A stretch of DNA of 42,066 bases from Natrialba aegyptia DSM 13077 (GCF_000337535.1 NZ_AOIP01000015.1:1-42066), one strand, 5' to 3'. Shown: positions 1 through 8,893, counted from the stretch's first letter. Numbers and translations: made by a program. Notes: generated from the letters alone by a model not told the origin.

Positions 1-33
1 CCTCGCGCCATCAGAGATGTGTATAAGAGACAG
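1..33. other. Residual sequencing adapter (454 primer A end + Nextera mosaic end)
   Basis: Bases 1-14 (CCTCGCGCCATCAG) equal the 3' end of the 454 primer A, and bases 15-33 (AGATGTGTATAAGAGACAG) are the 19-bp Tn5 mosaic end used in Nextera libraries. The two are joined exactly as in a transposon-made 454 library. Archaeal sequence begins at base 34. This is vector/adapter carry-over at a contig end, not biology. The match rests on recall of the published adapter sequences. Confidence 0.96.
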
Positions 34-86
34 GTCTGTTCGTTTTCGCAGTCACTGCAGCGAACGGTGTAGAAATTTCCTGCCAT
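34..86 (-). CDS. rps27e: 30S ribosomal protein S27e, N-terminal fragment
   Basis: The minus-strand ATG at 86 opens a frame reading MAGNFYTVRCSDCENEQ before it runs into the adapter at base 33. This is the usual N-terminus of haloarchaeal S27e, including the first CxxC pair of its zinc ribbon. S27e is a small zinc-binding protein of the small ribosomal subunit. The start lies 5 nt after the L44e stop codon, so the two genes form one ribosomal operon, as is common in archaea. The rest of the gene is missing because the contig ends here; nothing suggests a natural truncation. Confidence 0.88.
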
Positions 87-91
87 TGAAA

Positions 92-373
92 TCACTCCTG
101 GAACTCGAGTCGGCCGGCGCGCCATCCTTCACGGAGGTGGGCCTTACCACACTCGCTGCAACGGTACTTGAGGTCGGTCTTCTTGGTGGGCTTTTCGCCG
201 CCGGGAACCTTCGAGAAGCGACCCGAGTTCCCGATCGTTGCGCTGTTGCGCCGGGTTCGGCGAGCGTCCCATTTCATGCCGGAGGAACGACCCGTTCGGG
301 ACTTCTCGACTTCGTGTTCGTGATGTTCGTTACAGTGCGGACAATACGTATTGAATCGGCGTGGCATCTGCAT
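92..373 (-). CDS. rpl44e: 50S ribosomal protein L44e
   Basis: This 93-residue basic protein has two CxxC pairs (C11/C14 and C72/C75) that form the zinc ribbon of L44e, separated by an Arg/Lys-rich middle. It is a structural protein of the large ribosomal subunit near the E site. Length and the N-terminus [14 protein letters not shown] are typical for the haloarchaeal family. It is followed after 5 nt by rps27e in the same direction, the conserved archaeal pairing. An AT-rich TATA-like stretch lies at about 409-416 on the minus strand, which would give only a very short leader. Identification is secure from sequence alone. Confidence 0.96.
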   Translation of the reverse strand: MQMPRRFNTYCPHCNEHHEHEVEKSRTGRSSGMKWDARRTRRNSATIGNSGRFSKVPGGEKPTKKTDLKYRCSECGKAHLREGWRAGRLEFQE

Positions 374-499
374 GGTTATCTCACTTGACGTGGGCTAAGA
401 TAGCGCCGTTTAAAACCCGTTTGGTTCGTCGTCGGATCCGCTCCGGGAAAGCCGCCCACGTTCCCTTTCGCTCTCTTGTGTGCGCACGCGTTCGAAGCG

Positions 500-506
500 T
501 TTAATC
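500..506 (+). promoter_or_regulatory. TATA-like element for the gene at 530
   Basis: TTTAATC lies about 27 nt upstream of the ATG at 530. This is the spacing expected when transcription starts at or next to the start codon (leaderless mRNA). It also supports the chosen start. Confidence 0.5.
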
Positions 507-529
507 TCCTCTCGTGAGAACTCGTCCAT

Positions 530-796
530 ATGAAACAGCTCATCATCCACGGCGACCCCGGGATCAGGAAGGGTGCGATCATCGAAGTCGACGGTGAGCG
601 AGTGGTCTGTTTCGGGATCAACCGAAACGGCGAGTGGCACGGCCCCGAGGAGGTCCAATTGTGGTGTACCGTCGGCGCTGAATCCGAATACGGGGACTTC
701 GAACGCCGAAACTTCATCCCTCACTTCCTTGATGTCGAACGCGTCGATGCTGACGCCGTCGACGTCGTCCGACCGCAAGGTGAACTCGCGGTCTGA
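530..796 (+). CDS. Small conserved haloarchaeal protein of unknown function (HAH_0734-like)
   Basis: This 88-residue acidic protein begins MKQLIIHGDPGIRKGAII. No known domain or catalytic motif is visible. Predicted secondary structure would be mostly beta, with a conserved-looking core around residues 25-45 (VCFGINRNGEWHGPEEVQLW). From memory it resembles the uncharacterised HAH_0734 family found in haloarchaea beside the L44e/S27e genes; that link is recall and not a search. It is divergent from rpl44e across a 156-bp promoter region. A TATA-like element 27 nt upstream supports the start. No function is proposed. Confidence 0.8.
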   Translation: MKQLIIHGDPGIRKGAIIEVDGERVVCFGINRNGEWHGPEEVQLWCTVGAESEYGDFERRNFIPHFLDVERVDADAVDVVRPQGELAV

Positions 797-866
797 GTCG
801 GCGCGCCGGTCTGTCGTGCAATTACGAGCCGGAACCCGACGATCTGTTAGTGAGGTCGCGTCGAAA

Positions 867-1355
867 ATGAGTGCTGAGCGCAACCGGAACTGGTATTCGA
901 CGATGATCGACTCTTTCGCTGAGACAATCCGGACGCGGCTTCGTGCGCTTCTCTCGGCGAGGCGATTCCGCCAGTTCGCCGGCGTCGGACTCGTCGGTGC
1001 AACGGTGGATATCGGCACGCTAATCCTCCTGGTTGAGGCGATGGAGGTCTCAGCTGTTCCGGGGAAAGCCCTCTCCTGGGAACTCTCGATCGTGGTTATC
1101 TTCGTCCTCAACGAGTGGTGGACGTTCGCCAGCCACGGCAAGATGCACTTGCGAGCCCTGGGCACGCGATTTCTGCGGTCGAACGGGGTACGATTCCTGG
1201 GGTTTCTAGTGACACTCGGCGTCTTTACGCTGCTGGTCGAGAGCGCCGGGCTCTGGTATGGAGTGGCGAACGTCCTCGGGATCGGTGTGGGATTTTTCGT
1301 CAACTACACTTGTGAGAGTCTCTACACGTGGCAGGTCCACCGCGATGAACGGTAG
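867..1355 (+). CDS. GtrA family integral membrane protein
   Basis: The frame encodes 162 residues with four hydrophobic segments (about 36-55, 68-86, 108-126 and 132-150) and charged loops, the layout of the GtrA/DPMS1-like family. Members are thought to move or position polyprenyl-linked sugars in cell-surface glycosylation. The early sequence RRFRQFAGVGLVGATVDIGTL and the motif NEWWTF in the second helix fit the family. The open frame extends upstream inside the previous gene, so the ATG at 867 (MSAERNRN) is taken as start; ATG at 903 is an alternative. It stands alone, with no glycosyltransferase beside it, so its substrate cannot be inferred. Confidence 0.8.
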   Translation: MSAERNRNWYSTMIDSFAETIRTRLRALLSARRFRQFAGVGLVGATVDIGTLILLVEAMEVSAVPGKALSWELSIVVIFVLNEWWTFASHGKMHLRALGTRFLRSNGVRFLGFLVTLGVFTLLVESAGLWYGVANVLGIGVGFFVNYTCESLYTWQVHRDER

Positions 1356-1415
1356 AAACTCCCATACGGCGGTTGAATCACAACCCTTAACTAGCACACC
1401 GGGTTACGATATGGT

Positions 1416-1490
1416 AGCGGGATGGGATAGCCAGGAGATTCCGGCGGGCTCATAACCCGCAGACCGGTAGTTCAAATCTACCTCCCGCTA
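1416..1490 (+). tRNA. Initiator tRNA-Met (anticodon CAT)
   Basis: The 75 bases fold as a full cloverleaf. The acceptor stem is AGCGGGA (1416-1422) pairing with TCCCGCT (1483-1489) and discriminator A at 1490. The anticodon stem is GCGGG (1444-1448) with CCCGC (1456-1460) around CAT at 1451-1453. The T arm is GGTAG (1466-1470) with CTACC (1478-1482). Three G:C pairs next to the anticodon loop and an A1:U72 pair mark the archaeal initiator rather than elongator tRNA. CCA is not encoded and there is no intron. A TATA-like CTTAAC near 1386-1391 sits about 27 nt upstream. Confidence 0.95.
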
Positions 1491-1771
1491 TACTTCTGCC
1501 GGAGCAAACTTCTGACCGGCAAGTTCGTTTCGTCACTCGGATCAGTTACACCGTTCAGACGTTGGTATCGGACAAAAGCGTCTCTCTCGTGGACCCAGCT
1601 GTTCCCGGCCGGCGAGCTAGTACTATCAGTGACGTTTGAGATGGAGTCTGGCTGGTCTCCGTCTTGGGTACGGTTCTCCTTTCGTGATACCTGGCTGTCG
1701 CTTCTCCTGGTCCGCAAGAGCGAAATTACTGACTAACACACCGAGATTCGGAGATGATATCGGAGTGACGG
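1491..1771. other. Intergenic region, no gene seen
   Basis: This stretch lies between the tRNA and the end of the leftward peptide-transport operon. Short open frames here overlap the tRNA or the ATPase gene, have arginine/serine-rich composition typical of wrong-frame reading in high-GC DNA, and show no recognisable motif. No clear terminator hairpin was found. Confidence 0.6.
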
Positions 1772-3115
1772 TCAATCCGACCGCACCGTCTGCTCGAGTT
1801 CAGTCGGCGGCAGTTCGTTTTCGAGGCGAAGACAGGAGGCGGTCTGTCCGGCTGTCGTGTCCTCGAGCGTCGGCGACTGCGACTCGCAGGGTGTCGCGAA
1901 TTCGGTTGCGAGTCGCTCGCGGGCGGCCGCCGGATTGCCGCTGACGAGCTCGTCGAGTGCCGCGTCGAGGACGGATTCTGCCCGGGAATCATCAAGCGAT
2001 TGCGGGATGGCGAACTCGTCGCGGAGGCGGGCTTTCGTTTCGGTGGCGGACACGTCGTCGGGAGTTTCGTCGGATTCCCGTTCGGTGACGACTCCTTCAC
2101 GGATGGCATCGACATCGACGGTACCCTGATCGAGTTTCTGTCGCAGGTCCATGACGCGTCGCCAGGTCGACTGCTCGAACTCGTAGTTCTCGGGCTGAAT
2201 GAGTTCCGGGCAGCGGGTGTGGAACCGACAGCCGGTCGGTGGGTTCGATGGACTCGGCACGTCGCCGGTGAGTTCGATACCCATCCCGCGGTCCGTCGGA
2301 TCGGCGGTCGGGATCGATGCCAGCAGTGCTCGAGTATAGGGATGCTGCGGGTTCGTAAAGACTTCCGACGCCGTCCCGAGTTCGACGATTTCACCGAGAT
2401 ACATCACGGCGACTCGGTCACAGATCTGGCGGATAACGGCCAGGTTATGGCTGATGAGCAGGATACTCAGCCCGAAGGTCTCCTGCAGGTCGGTCATCAA
2501 CGCCAGAATCTCGGATTGGATCGAAACGTCGAGCGCGGACACCGGTTCGTCGGCGATAATCATATCGGGGTTCATCGAGAGCGCCCGTGCAAGGCCGACT
2601 CGCTGTTTCTGTCCGCCGCTGAGTTCGTGCGGATACCGATCCGCATCCCCCGCTGCTAGTCCCACCCGTTCGAGCAGATCCGCGACGATCTCGCGCCGCC
2701 GACTCGCGTCCGACAGGCCCTGTACGGCCAGTGGTTCGGCGATCGCCTCGCCGATACTCATTCGCGGATCGAAACTCGATTCCGGGTCCTGGAAGATCAT
2801 CTGCACCCGCCGTCGGAACGCCTTCAGTTCCGCCTGATCGTACTGAGTGATGTCTTCCCCGTCGAATCGAACCGTCCCCTCGGTCGGCTCCTCGAGCCGG
2901 ATCAGTGAACTCGCGGCAGTCGATTTCCCACAGCCGCTCTCACCGACGATTCCGACGGTTTCGCCCGGGTACACATCGAAGTCGATACCGTCGACGGCGC
3001 GAACGCGACCGACTTCTTTCGAACGGAGTCCCGTCGTGATCGGGTAGTGTTTCGTCAGGTTTCGTACCGAGAGCAGCGGCGCTTCGGTCCGAGCTGCAGC
3101 CGGCTGGTCACTCAC
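1772..3115 (-). CDS. dppF: Oligo/dipeptide ABC transporter ATP-binding protein, F type (cluster 1)
   Basis: ATPase of a peptide/nickel-type importer that powers uptake at the cytoplasmic face. Walker A GESGCGKS is at residues 58-65, the Q-loop Gln at 109, signature LSGGQKQR near 165-172, Walker B IIADEP at 186-191 and the H-loop His at 223. The GTG at 3115 overlaps the dppD stop (GTGAGTGA), giving 447 residues; the frame stays open further upstream, but only into dppD. After the C-terminal oligo_HPY motif (C296, C302) about 107 residues of acidic helix-forming sequence intervene before C410 and C428. Usual F-type subunits are about 320-350 residues, so this extension is unusual. It is the last gene of a five-gene operon. 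Confidence 0.93.
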   Translation of the reverse strand: MSDQPAAARTEAPLLSVRNLTKHYPITTGLRSKEVGRVRAVDGIDFDVYPGETVGIVGESGCGKSTAASSLIRLEEPTEGTVRFDGEDITQYDQAELKAFRRRVQMIFQDPESSFDPRMSIGEAIAEPLAVQGLSDASRRREIVADLLERVGLAAGDADRYPHELSGGQKQRVGLARALSMNPDMIIADEPVSALDVSIQSEILALMTDLQETFGLSILLISHNLAVIRQICDRVAVMYLGEIVELGTASEVFTNPQHPYTRALLASIPTADPTDRGMGIELTGDVPSPSNPPTGCRFHTRCPELIQPENYEFEQSTWRRVMDLRQKLDQGTVDVDAIREGVVTERESDETPDDVSATETKARLRDEFAIPQSLDDSRAESVLDAALDELVSGNPAAARERLATEFATPCESQSPTLEDTTAGQTASCLRLENELPPTELEQTVRSD

Positions 3116-4475
3116 GGGTGACACCCCTATCCCCATCTCCATCTCCATCTCCATCCCCATCCCTATCCGTATCACTATCTCGACTGCCACCTGTCTGACC
3201 GGATGGCCGTTCCTGCGGCGTCGATGATCGGTCGGAGCCGAGCTGATCGAGGACGGACGGATCATCAGTTGACCGGTAATGAATACACGATACTTCGTGC
3301 TCGATGCCTTCGTTCTGGACCTCTCTACCGACGGATTCGAAGACCGGCTGTTCGCCGACCGTACACTCCGCGACCGCGTACGGACACCGGTCTGCGAACC
3401 GACAGCCCGTCGGCGGCGCCGTCGGGTCCGGAAGCGATCCCGGAATGCCACCGAGCGATCCGTGTCCGGGAAGACATTCGAGCAATGCCTTCGTGTACGG
3501 ATGGGACGGCGACTCGAAGACATCGTAGACGCTGCCCCGTTCCATCACCTTCCCGGCGTACATGACGACGACGCGGTCCGCGATTTCGGCGACGACGCCG
3601 AGATCGTGCGTGATAAAGACGATGCTCATCCCAGAGTCGGCCTGTAGCTCCCGGAGGAGTTTGAGGATCTGAGCCTGAATGGTCACGTCCAGCGCCGTCG
3701 TCGGCTCGTCCGCAATGAGCAGATCCGGTTGGCACGCAAGCGCCATAGCGATCATCACTCGCTGTTTCATCCCGCCGCTTAGCTCGTGGGGATAATCATC
3801 GAGACGTGAACTCGCTTCGGGAATGCCGACGCGATTGAGAAGGTTGATGGCGTCCTCGCGAGCGGCGTCATCGTCGACGTTTCGGTGGAGCTGGATCGCT
3901 TCGACGAGTTGCCAGCCGACGGTGTAGACCGGATTGAGTGCACCCTGCGGGTTCTGGAAGATGTGGCTGATCCTCGCCCCGCGGATATCGGTGAGTTCGT
4001 CCTCGGTTCGCGACGCGAGGTCGATGCCGTCGAAGACGACTGAACCGTCGGCGATCGATCCAGGCGGACTCTTGAAGAGTTGGGTGATCGACTCGCTCGT
4101 TACCGTCTTTCCGCTGCCGCTTTCGCCGACGATACAGACCGTTTCACCGCGTTGCACGGTGAAATCGACCCCGTCGACTGCGTGCACCGTTCCGTCGTCG
4201 GTATCGAACACCGTTCTCAAATTTTCGACGGTGAGCAGCACCTCGTCGGGTTTCGCGTCGGAAGACGATTCGGCTGCGGTACTGTCACGTGCCGGGGAGG
4301 CCGCACTCGTATTCGAGTTCATGATTGTTTTGTTTCCGCGTGCGTTTGCGTTGGTGATACTAGCTGGTGTCGAACGATTCGTTGCTGTGGAACCGTCGGT
4401 AGTCGGTGTCGACGGCGTCTGGTCAGTGTGGGGCGGATGGGTCGCGTTGTCCGGTCGGTTTGTGGCCATTGTCAT
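3108..4475 (-). CDS. dppD: Oligo/dipeptide ABC transporter ATP-binding protein, D type (cluster 1)
   Basis: Second ATPase of cluster 1. Walker A GESGSGKT is at residues 117-124, Q-loop Gln 174, signature LSGGMKQ at 232-238, Walker B LIADEP at 253-258 and H-loop His 290. The oligo_HPY cysteines C358, C364, C371 and C397 are closely spaced as usual, a putative iron-sulfur site in relatives. The ATG at 4475 overlaps the dppC stop (ATGA), which supports the full 455 residues. That start adds about 75 residues of Thr/Ser/Asn-rich low-complexity sequence before the ABC domain; an internal ATG at residue 52 is the alternative. The C-terminus ends in an Asp-Gly repeat written by a hexanucleotide repeat. 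Confidence 0.93.
   Translation of the reverse strand: MTMATNRPDNATHPPHTDQTPSTPTTDGSTATNRSTPASITNANARGNKTIMNSNTSAASPARDSTAAESSSDAKPDEVLLTVENLRTVFDTDDGTVHAVDGVDFTVQRGETVCIVGESGSGKTVTSESITQLFKSPPGSIADGSVVFDGIDLASRTEDELTDIRGARISHIFQNPQGALNPVYTVGWQLVEAIQLHRNVDDDAAREDAINLLNRVGIPEASSRLDDYPHELSGGMKQRVMIAMALACQPDLLIADEPTTALDVTIQAQILKLLRELQADSGMSIVFITHDLGVVAEIADRVVVMYAGKVMERGSVYDVFESPSHPYTKALLECLPGHGSLGGIPGSLPDPTAPPTGCRFADRCPYAVAECTVGEQPVFESVGREVQNEGIEHEVSCIHYRSTDDPSVLDQLGSDRSSTPQERPSGQTGGSRDSDTDRDGDGDGDGDGDRGVTRE
3127..3170 (-). repeat. Hexanucleotide tandem repeat (CCATCT/CCATCC) at the end of dppD
   Basis: About six imperfect copies of a 6-base unit, CCATCT or CCATCC on the plus strand, encode the Asp-Gly run near the dppD C-terminus. 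The unit is a multiple of three, so changes in copy number would lengthen or shorten the tail without shifting frame. Read in the dppF frame upstream of its GTG, the same DNA gives a Met-Glu run, which is one reason not to extend dppF. Confidence 0.75.
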
Positions 4476-5653
4476 TTGTCACCACCATCCGCACGTGGGT
4501 CCAGCGCGTCACGGAGTGCGTCTCCGACGAAGTTGAACGCGAGAATCGTAAAGAACAGGAAGATTCCGGGAATCGTCGAGACCCACCAGGCGTTCGGTAG
4601 ATCGGATCTCCCAGAGGCGATGACTTCGCCCCACGAGGGGACCGTCGGATCGCCGAGGCCGAGAAACGCCAGACTCGCCTCGAAGAGGATAAGGCTGGGT
4701 ATCAACAGGGTCACGGCCGTGATGACGCTGTTAGAGACGTTCGGCAGGAGGTGACGACGCATCGTCCAGTAGCCGCTCGCGCCGGCGTTTTTCGCCGCCA
4801 AGACGTATTCTTCCTCGCGACGTTGGAGTGCCTCACTGCGGACGATGCGAGCGATGCCGCCCCATCCGAGTAGCCCGAAGATGACGATCATACTGAAGAG
4901 ACTCCCACCGTAGAGGTAGACGATCATGAGGTACAGGAAGAACGTCGGGAACGTAATCTGGATGTCGACGTATCGCATGAGGGCGGCGTCGATCCAACCG
5001 CCGAAGTAGGCGGCGCTCACGCCGACGATAGCCGCGATGGTAATCGTGATCAGCGCGGCGATCAGGCCGACTTGCATGCTGACCTCCATGCCGTAGATGA
5101 CCGAGACGAGGATATCCTTGCCCTCGTGGGTCGTTCCGAACGGATGTGCCCAGGTGCCGTGACAGCTCCCGCCGGCAACCTCGCCAGCACACTCGACGGG
5201 GAGCCAGTTGGGGGCCGACGTAAAGACCGGCGGCTGGTAGGCGTTGCTCGGATCGACGGTCGGCTGCTCGAGGAATCGCGGTCCGATCGAGCCGATGAGA
5301 AAGATCACGCCCAGATAGATGAGGCTGGCAACCGCCGCCCTGTTCTTTCGAAACTGCTGCCAGTAGTACCTCGTCATGCGCCCGTTCTCGTACAGTGGTA
5401 CGACGACGCCGACGAGAATCGTCAGCAGCGTCAGAATGTACAGCCAGTCGAGCGCCTGGAGGCTGATCCCGAGCGGTTCGATCGTGTCGGCCCTGGGGGG
5501 TTTGAGGACGTAGTCGTAGAGGAGACCGACAGCGAACAGCATATATGCGCCGATTGTGACGATCGTCTTGCGCGAGAACGCTCGCGTCGTTTCGTCGATA
5601 TCGTCCCAATCGACATCCTCGAACGTTTCCCGCGGCTCGTTATCGACCGCCAT
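4472..5653 (-). CDS. dppC: Oligo/dipeptide ABC transporter permease, C type (cluster 1)
   Basis: Membrane subunit of the importer, 393 residues. The cytoplasmic EAA loop that docks on the ATPase is visible late in the protein (EALQRREEEYVLAAKNAGAS). The BPD_transp_1 core starts near residue 180 with the conserved HPFGTTHEGKDILVSVIYG entry. Two hydrophobic segments near residues 29-50 and 65-87 precede the normal first helix (about 107-124), so it is longer than the usual 280-300 residue DppC. The periplasmic-side loop at 125-165 contains two cysteines. Stop and start overlap both neighbours (ATGA with dppD, one-base overlap with dppB), indicating translational coupling. Confidence 0.94.
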   Translation of the reverse strand: MAVDNEPRETFEDVDWDDIDETTRAFSRKTIVTIGAYMLFAVGLLYDYVLKPPRADTIEPLGISLQALDWLYILTLLTILVGVVVPLYENGRMTRYYWQQFRKNRAAVASLIYLGVIFLIGSIGPRFLEQPTVDPSNAYQPPVFTSAPNWLPVECAGEVAGGSCHGTWAHPFGTTHEGKDILVSVIYGMEVSMQVGLIAALITITIAAIVGVSAAYFGGWIDAALMRYVDIQITFPTFFLYLMIVYLYGGSLFSMIVIFGLLGWGGIARIVRSEALQRREEEYVLAAKNAGASGYWTMRRHLLPNVSNSVITAVTLLIPSLILFEASLAFLGLGDPTVPSWGEVIASGRSDLPNAWWVSTIPGIFLFFTILAFNFVGDALRDALDPRADGGDK

Positions 5654-6627
5654 CAGGAATCACCGTACTCGATACGCGGATCGAGTATCGTATAGGCGAT
5701 ATCCTGCGCCAGATTTCCGATGATCGTCAGAAACGCCGGTAGCAACACGGTCCCCATCACGAGCGACGTATCTTGATTCATAATCGCCTCGAAACTCAGC
5801 GTTCCCAGTCCGGGAATGCCAAAGACGACCTCGATCAGGTACGACGAGACGAGGATGATCCCCAGCAAGTCCCCGACAAGGATCGTCGCAATCGGCACCG
5901 ACGCGGGCCGGAAAATATGGCGAGTGAGCACGCGCCAGTCTCCAACCCCCTTCGCCTTCGCCGTCTTGACGAACTCGGCTTCGACGTACTCGAGCGCCTC
6001 CGCCCGCGAGTACCGCATCAGACTCGCGATCGAACTCAACGTCAGGACAACGATCGGCAGTATAAACTGTGCCAGGTTTTCGAGCGAGAACGTCGCGGCC
6101 GTCGTATCGAAGATGATCGGTACCCAGCCCAACATGCCGCTGAAGAGTACGAAGAGCACGATCCCGAACCAGAAGTCCGGGATGCTCAGCCCGAAGAAGG
6201 CAAAGAACGTCGCTGCGTAGTCCCCGCGTGTGTACTGGTTCGTCGCGGAGTACAGGCCGATCGCAACCCCGAGCACCGACGAAATGAGAACCGACGGTAC
6301 GGCGTACATCATCGAGTACGGGATTGCCTCCGCTATCGCCGTCGTCACCGGCTGCGAGCGCGTTTCCGACCATCCCCAGTCGAGCGAGAGCATGTTGCCC
6401 ATGTACTCTATATACTGGACGTGAATCGGCTGATCGTAGCCGTGGTAGCTCTCGTACGCGGCGCCGATCGCCTCGGGATCGTCCCCGGCCTGTGCCGCCT
6501 GAAACTGGAGTTCAGCGAGCTGCGTGTCCGGGGTGAAGTAAAGCAGCAAGAACGTTAGCGTCAGGACGATCACCGACGCGACGACCGCCCACGCGACGCG
6601 ACGCAGAATGTAGGTTGCCATACTCAC
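5653..6627 (-). CDS. dppB: Oligo/dipeptide ABC transporter permease, B type (cluster 1)
   Basis: Membrane subunit, 324 residues with six predicted helices. It opens with the typical DppB first helix (ILRRVAWAVVASVIVLTLTF). The EAA loop is near residues 222-242 (EALEYVEAEFVKTAKAKGVG), and the protein ends in the usual LDPRIEYGD tail. The frame starts at GTG 6627, with ATG 6621 as alternative. A GGTGAT Shine-Dalgarno-like sequence at 6633-6638 is better spaced for the GTG. It follows the binding protein by 72 nt and overlaps dppC by one base. With dppC it forms the translocation pore. Confidence 0.94.
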   Translation of the reverse strand: MSMATYILRRVAWAVVASVIVLTLTFLLLYFTPDTQLAELQFQAAQAGDDPEAIGAAYESYHGYDQPIHVQYIEYMGNMLSLDWGWSETRSQPVTTAIAEAIPYSMMYAVPSVLISSVLGVAIGLYSATNQYTRGDYAATFFAFFGLSIPDFWFGIVLFVLFSGMLGWVPIIFDTTAATFSLENLAQFILPIVVLTLSSIASLMRYSRAEALEYVEAEFVKTAKAKGVGDWRVLTRHIFRPASVPIATILVGDLLGIILVSSYLIEVVFGIPGLGTLSFEAIMNQDTSLVMGTVLLPAFLTIIGNLAQDIAYTILDPRIEYGDS

Positions 6628-6699
6628 GAGCCATCACCGAGCGGGTCGAATGCAAATCTGATCATATCACAGGGTAAATATCGATCACAATGTGGGACT

Positions 6700-8514
6700 C
6701 TACGCCTCGTCGAAGGCCCAGGTGCGATCGTTCCACGACTGCCCGAACTCCTCTTTGGGGCCGTCAACGCGGCTGCGATAGCCGATAATATCGTCGCTCA
6801 TCGAGACGAAATTGACCGGCTGGTCCTCGCTCAAAATACCGAAGATTTCGGCCATGGTCGCCTCGCGTTCTGCCTGGTCCGTCGAGGTCCGTACGGTCTC
6901 GAACATCGATGCCAAATCTTCGTCCGGAACGTAGCCGTAGTAGTTCGTTGGGGCCCGTTCCGTCCAGAACGCATCGATCGCCGCCGGGGTCCGTGGATAC
7001 GTGTTGAAATTGATCCCGTACATCAGATCCCAGTCCTCCGAACTCGCGGAATTGTCCCGCGGACCGTCGTTGTTCGGCCCGCCGGTCCACGGCTGCTCGT
7101 CCTCCGTGCCCTGCCACGAGTTCTGCACGTAGTTCGGAATCAGCTGGTCGAAGGAAACCGACTCGAACTCGATGTTGATGCCGAGAGCGGACAGTTCCTC
7201 GCCCATGAACTCGGCCGTCGTCTCCGTGGCTTCGGTGCCGCGGGAGTAGACCAGCGTGAGCGTGACCTGCTCGCCGTCGGGTCCGACGAGGGTATCGCCA
7301 TCGTAGCCGTAGTCCGAGCTCAGGTTGGCTTCGAGGAGGTCGCGAGCGCCAGCCGGGTCGTAGCTGTCGCCCTCGCCGAACTGCGTGACCTCCGATTCGT
7401 CGTACCACTCGGACCAGTGTGGCTGGAACGTGTGAGCGGTTTCGGCGTAGCCGCGGAGAATGTTTTCGGTGATTTCGACCTTGTCGATGGCCATCGACAA
7501 CGCCTGACGGACTTCGCGCGTGCGTAGTTCCTCCCAGCCGTTCATCCGCTGGTTGTACGCGAGAATCGTCAGATACGAGTACGGCACTTCCATGATCTCG
7601 ACGTCAGACTGCCCCTCGAACCGTTCGACACGGGTCGATGGGACGTTCGTTTGGTCGATTTCGCCCTGTTCCAGGGCGGTCATCCGGGGACTTTCCTCGC
7701 TCATTGTATGCCAGGTGTACTCCTCGAAATTCGGCGCGGTCTGCCAGGCTTCTATCTCCTCCTCGCTCACGTAATCAGGGAAGTCCTCGGCGTCGAGCTC
7801 GGTCATGTAGTAGTCGTCGTTTTTGACCGCGGTGAACTCTGAGCCACGCTCCCAGCGCTCGAAAGTATAAGCACCCAGATTCCCGGTGTACGCGAGTTCT
7901 TGAATCTCGTCGTCCTGATCGAGACCCTCTCCGTCCTGCTCGTCGACGTACGGTTCGAGGAGCCCTTTCGGCAGACAGTACGATCCCCAGAGGACCGGCT
8001 CGAACGGCCAGTCGGCGTTCGGACGTTCGAGTTCGATCTGGAACTCGAGTTCGCCGGTCTGTTCGACGGTGACCCCCGCCCAGTTGCCGGCGGCCTCGGA
8101 GAGCGCCCAGTTGTCCGTTCCCTGGTGGACTTCCTGGATCAGATACACCCAGTCTTCGGCGGTCATCTGACCGTAGTCACCGCCCCACTGGAGGTTGTCC
8201 CGAAGGGTCGCGACGTACACCTGCGAGTCGCCGGTGTCCTCGACATCCAACCAGAGCGGGAAGAGTTGGGTATCGCTGGTGATGGTGTAGGCACTGTCCA
8301 TCGTCAACGCAAGGCGATCGCTGGTGTTCTGATCGGACACCTGAATGAAGTTCAGCGATTCGGCATCCGTCGTGTCTGCAGCAGCATATCCGTTTCCTCC
8401 CCCGCTGTCGCTACCGAGACAACCGGCAGCACCGATCACGCCTGCTGCAGTAAGGCCCTGCAGCATACGGCGACGATTGATACCGTTTCGGTATCGTTTG
8501 TTATTCTCCACCAT
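6700..8514 (-). CDS. dppA: Tat-exported lipoprotein, family 5 peptide-binding protein (cluster 1)
   Basis: Extracellular substrate-binding protein (SBP_bac_5), about 604 residues from the ATG at 8514. The N-terminus carries a Tat motif (NRRRMLQG), a hydrophobic stretch and a lipobox GAAGC, so it should be folded inside, exported by Tat and anchored by lipid on the outer face, the normal haloarchaeal arrangement. The mature part shows the family pattern of a long acidic two-lobed protein. An in-frame TTG at 8529 could extend it by five residues, but the TATA-like element is 27 nt from ATG 8514, favouring the shorter form. It is the first gene of the leftward operon. Peptides are the likely ligand; other family 5 ligands cannot be excluded. 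Confidence 0.92.
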   Translation of the reverse strand: MVENNKRYRNGINRRRMLQGLTAAGVIGAAGCLGSDSGGGNGYAAADTTDAESLNFIQVSDQNTSDRLALTMDSAYTITSDTQLFPLWLDVEDTGDSQVYVATLRDNLQWGGDYGQMTAEDWVYLIQEVHQGTDNWALSEAAGNWAGVTVEQTGELEFQIELERPNADWPFEPVLWGSYCLPKGLLEPYVDEQDGEGLDQDDEIQELAYTGNLGAYTFERWERGSEFTAVKNDDYYMTELDAEDFPDYVSEEEIEAWQTAPNFEEYTWHTMSEESPRMTALEQGEIDQTNVPSTRVERFEGQSDVEIMEVPYSYLTILAYNQRMNGWEELRTREVRQALSMAIDKVEITENILRGYAETAHTFQPHWSEWYDESEVTQFGEGDSYDPAGARDLLEANLSSDYGYDGDTLVGPDGEQVTLTLVYSRGTEATETTAEFMGEELSALGINIEFESVSFDQLIPNYVQNSWQGTEDEQPWTGGPNNDGPRDNSASSEDWDLMYGINFNTYPRTPAAIDAFWTERAPTNYYGYVPDEDLASMFETVRTSTDQAEREATMAEIFGILSEDQPVNFVSMSDDIIGYRSRVDGPKEEFGQSWNDRTWAFDEA

Positions 8515-8535
8515 GTAACTGTGGACCAATCACAG

Positions 8536-8545
8536 ATATAAATAA
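8536..8545 (-). promoter_or_regulatory. TATA box of cluster 1 binding protein
   Basis: TTATTTATAT on the minus strand is centred about 27 nt upstream of the ATG at 8514. The spacing fits a leaderless transcript starting at that codon and argues against the upstream TTG. Confidence 0.65.
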
Positions 8546-8886
8546 GTTAGTATTTGTTATTCAATATGATATTGGCGTGACTATAAATAGCGTCTTTTGA
8601 TGCCTATCCGTCCTAAAATATCTCATTACAGATCACGAACATCGGACAATATATTCTTGAGAGAGAAGAAACACACAATACATTGTGAATGAATATCGGT
8701 GGGATTGGGGAGATTTTACCGAGGTGCGCGCGAGCAGTTCCCATGTCATATTCACCCGCTAATTCACACCAGCTCGGGGGTGAACTCGGTCAAACGACCT
8801 TATTTAGGGAACAATCATCGTTGAATATTCTACATCAATGGACAATTGTGTTCACGTAATGGTACCACACCGAATCCAAAACAAAA

Positions 8887-8893
8887 TTTTATG
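8887..8893 (+). promoter_or_regulatory. TATA box of cluster 2 binding protein
   Basis: TTTTATG is centred about 31 nt upstream of the ATG at 8921, consistent with a leaderless or nearly leaderless transcript. It favours that start over the in-frame ATG at 8891. Confidence 0.55.

Noticed and set aside
410..1303. Long minus-strand open frame opposite the GtrA and HAH_0734-like genes
   Set aside because: Arg/Thr/Ser-rich wrong-frame composition, no motif, and it lies opposite two better-supported genes.
3127..3170. CRISPR-like array in the short repeats at the end of dppD
   Set aside because: Units are 6 bases with no spacers; it is a simple coding microsatellite.
1772..3523. Extension of cluster 1 dppF to a start near 3523
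   Set aside because: The extra part overlaps dppD, is Arg/Ser-rich, and includes the Met-Glu run made by the hexamer repeat; the GTG overlapping the dppD stop is the normal coupling.
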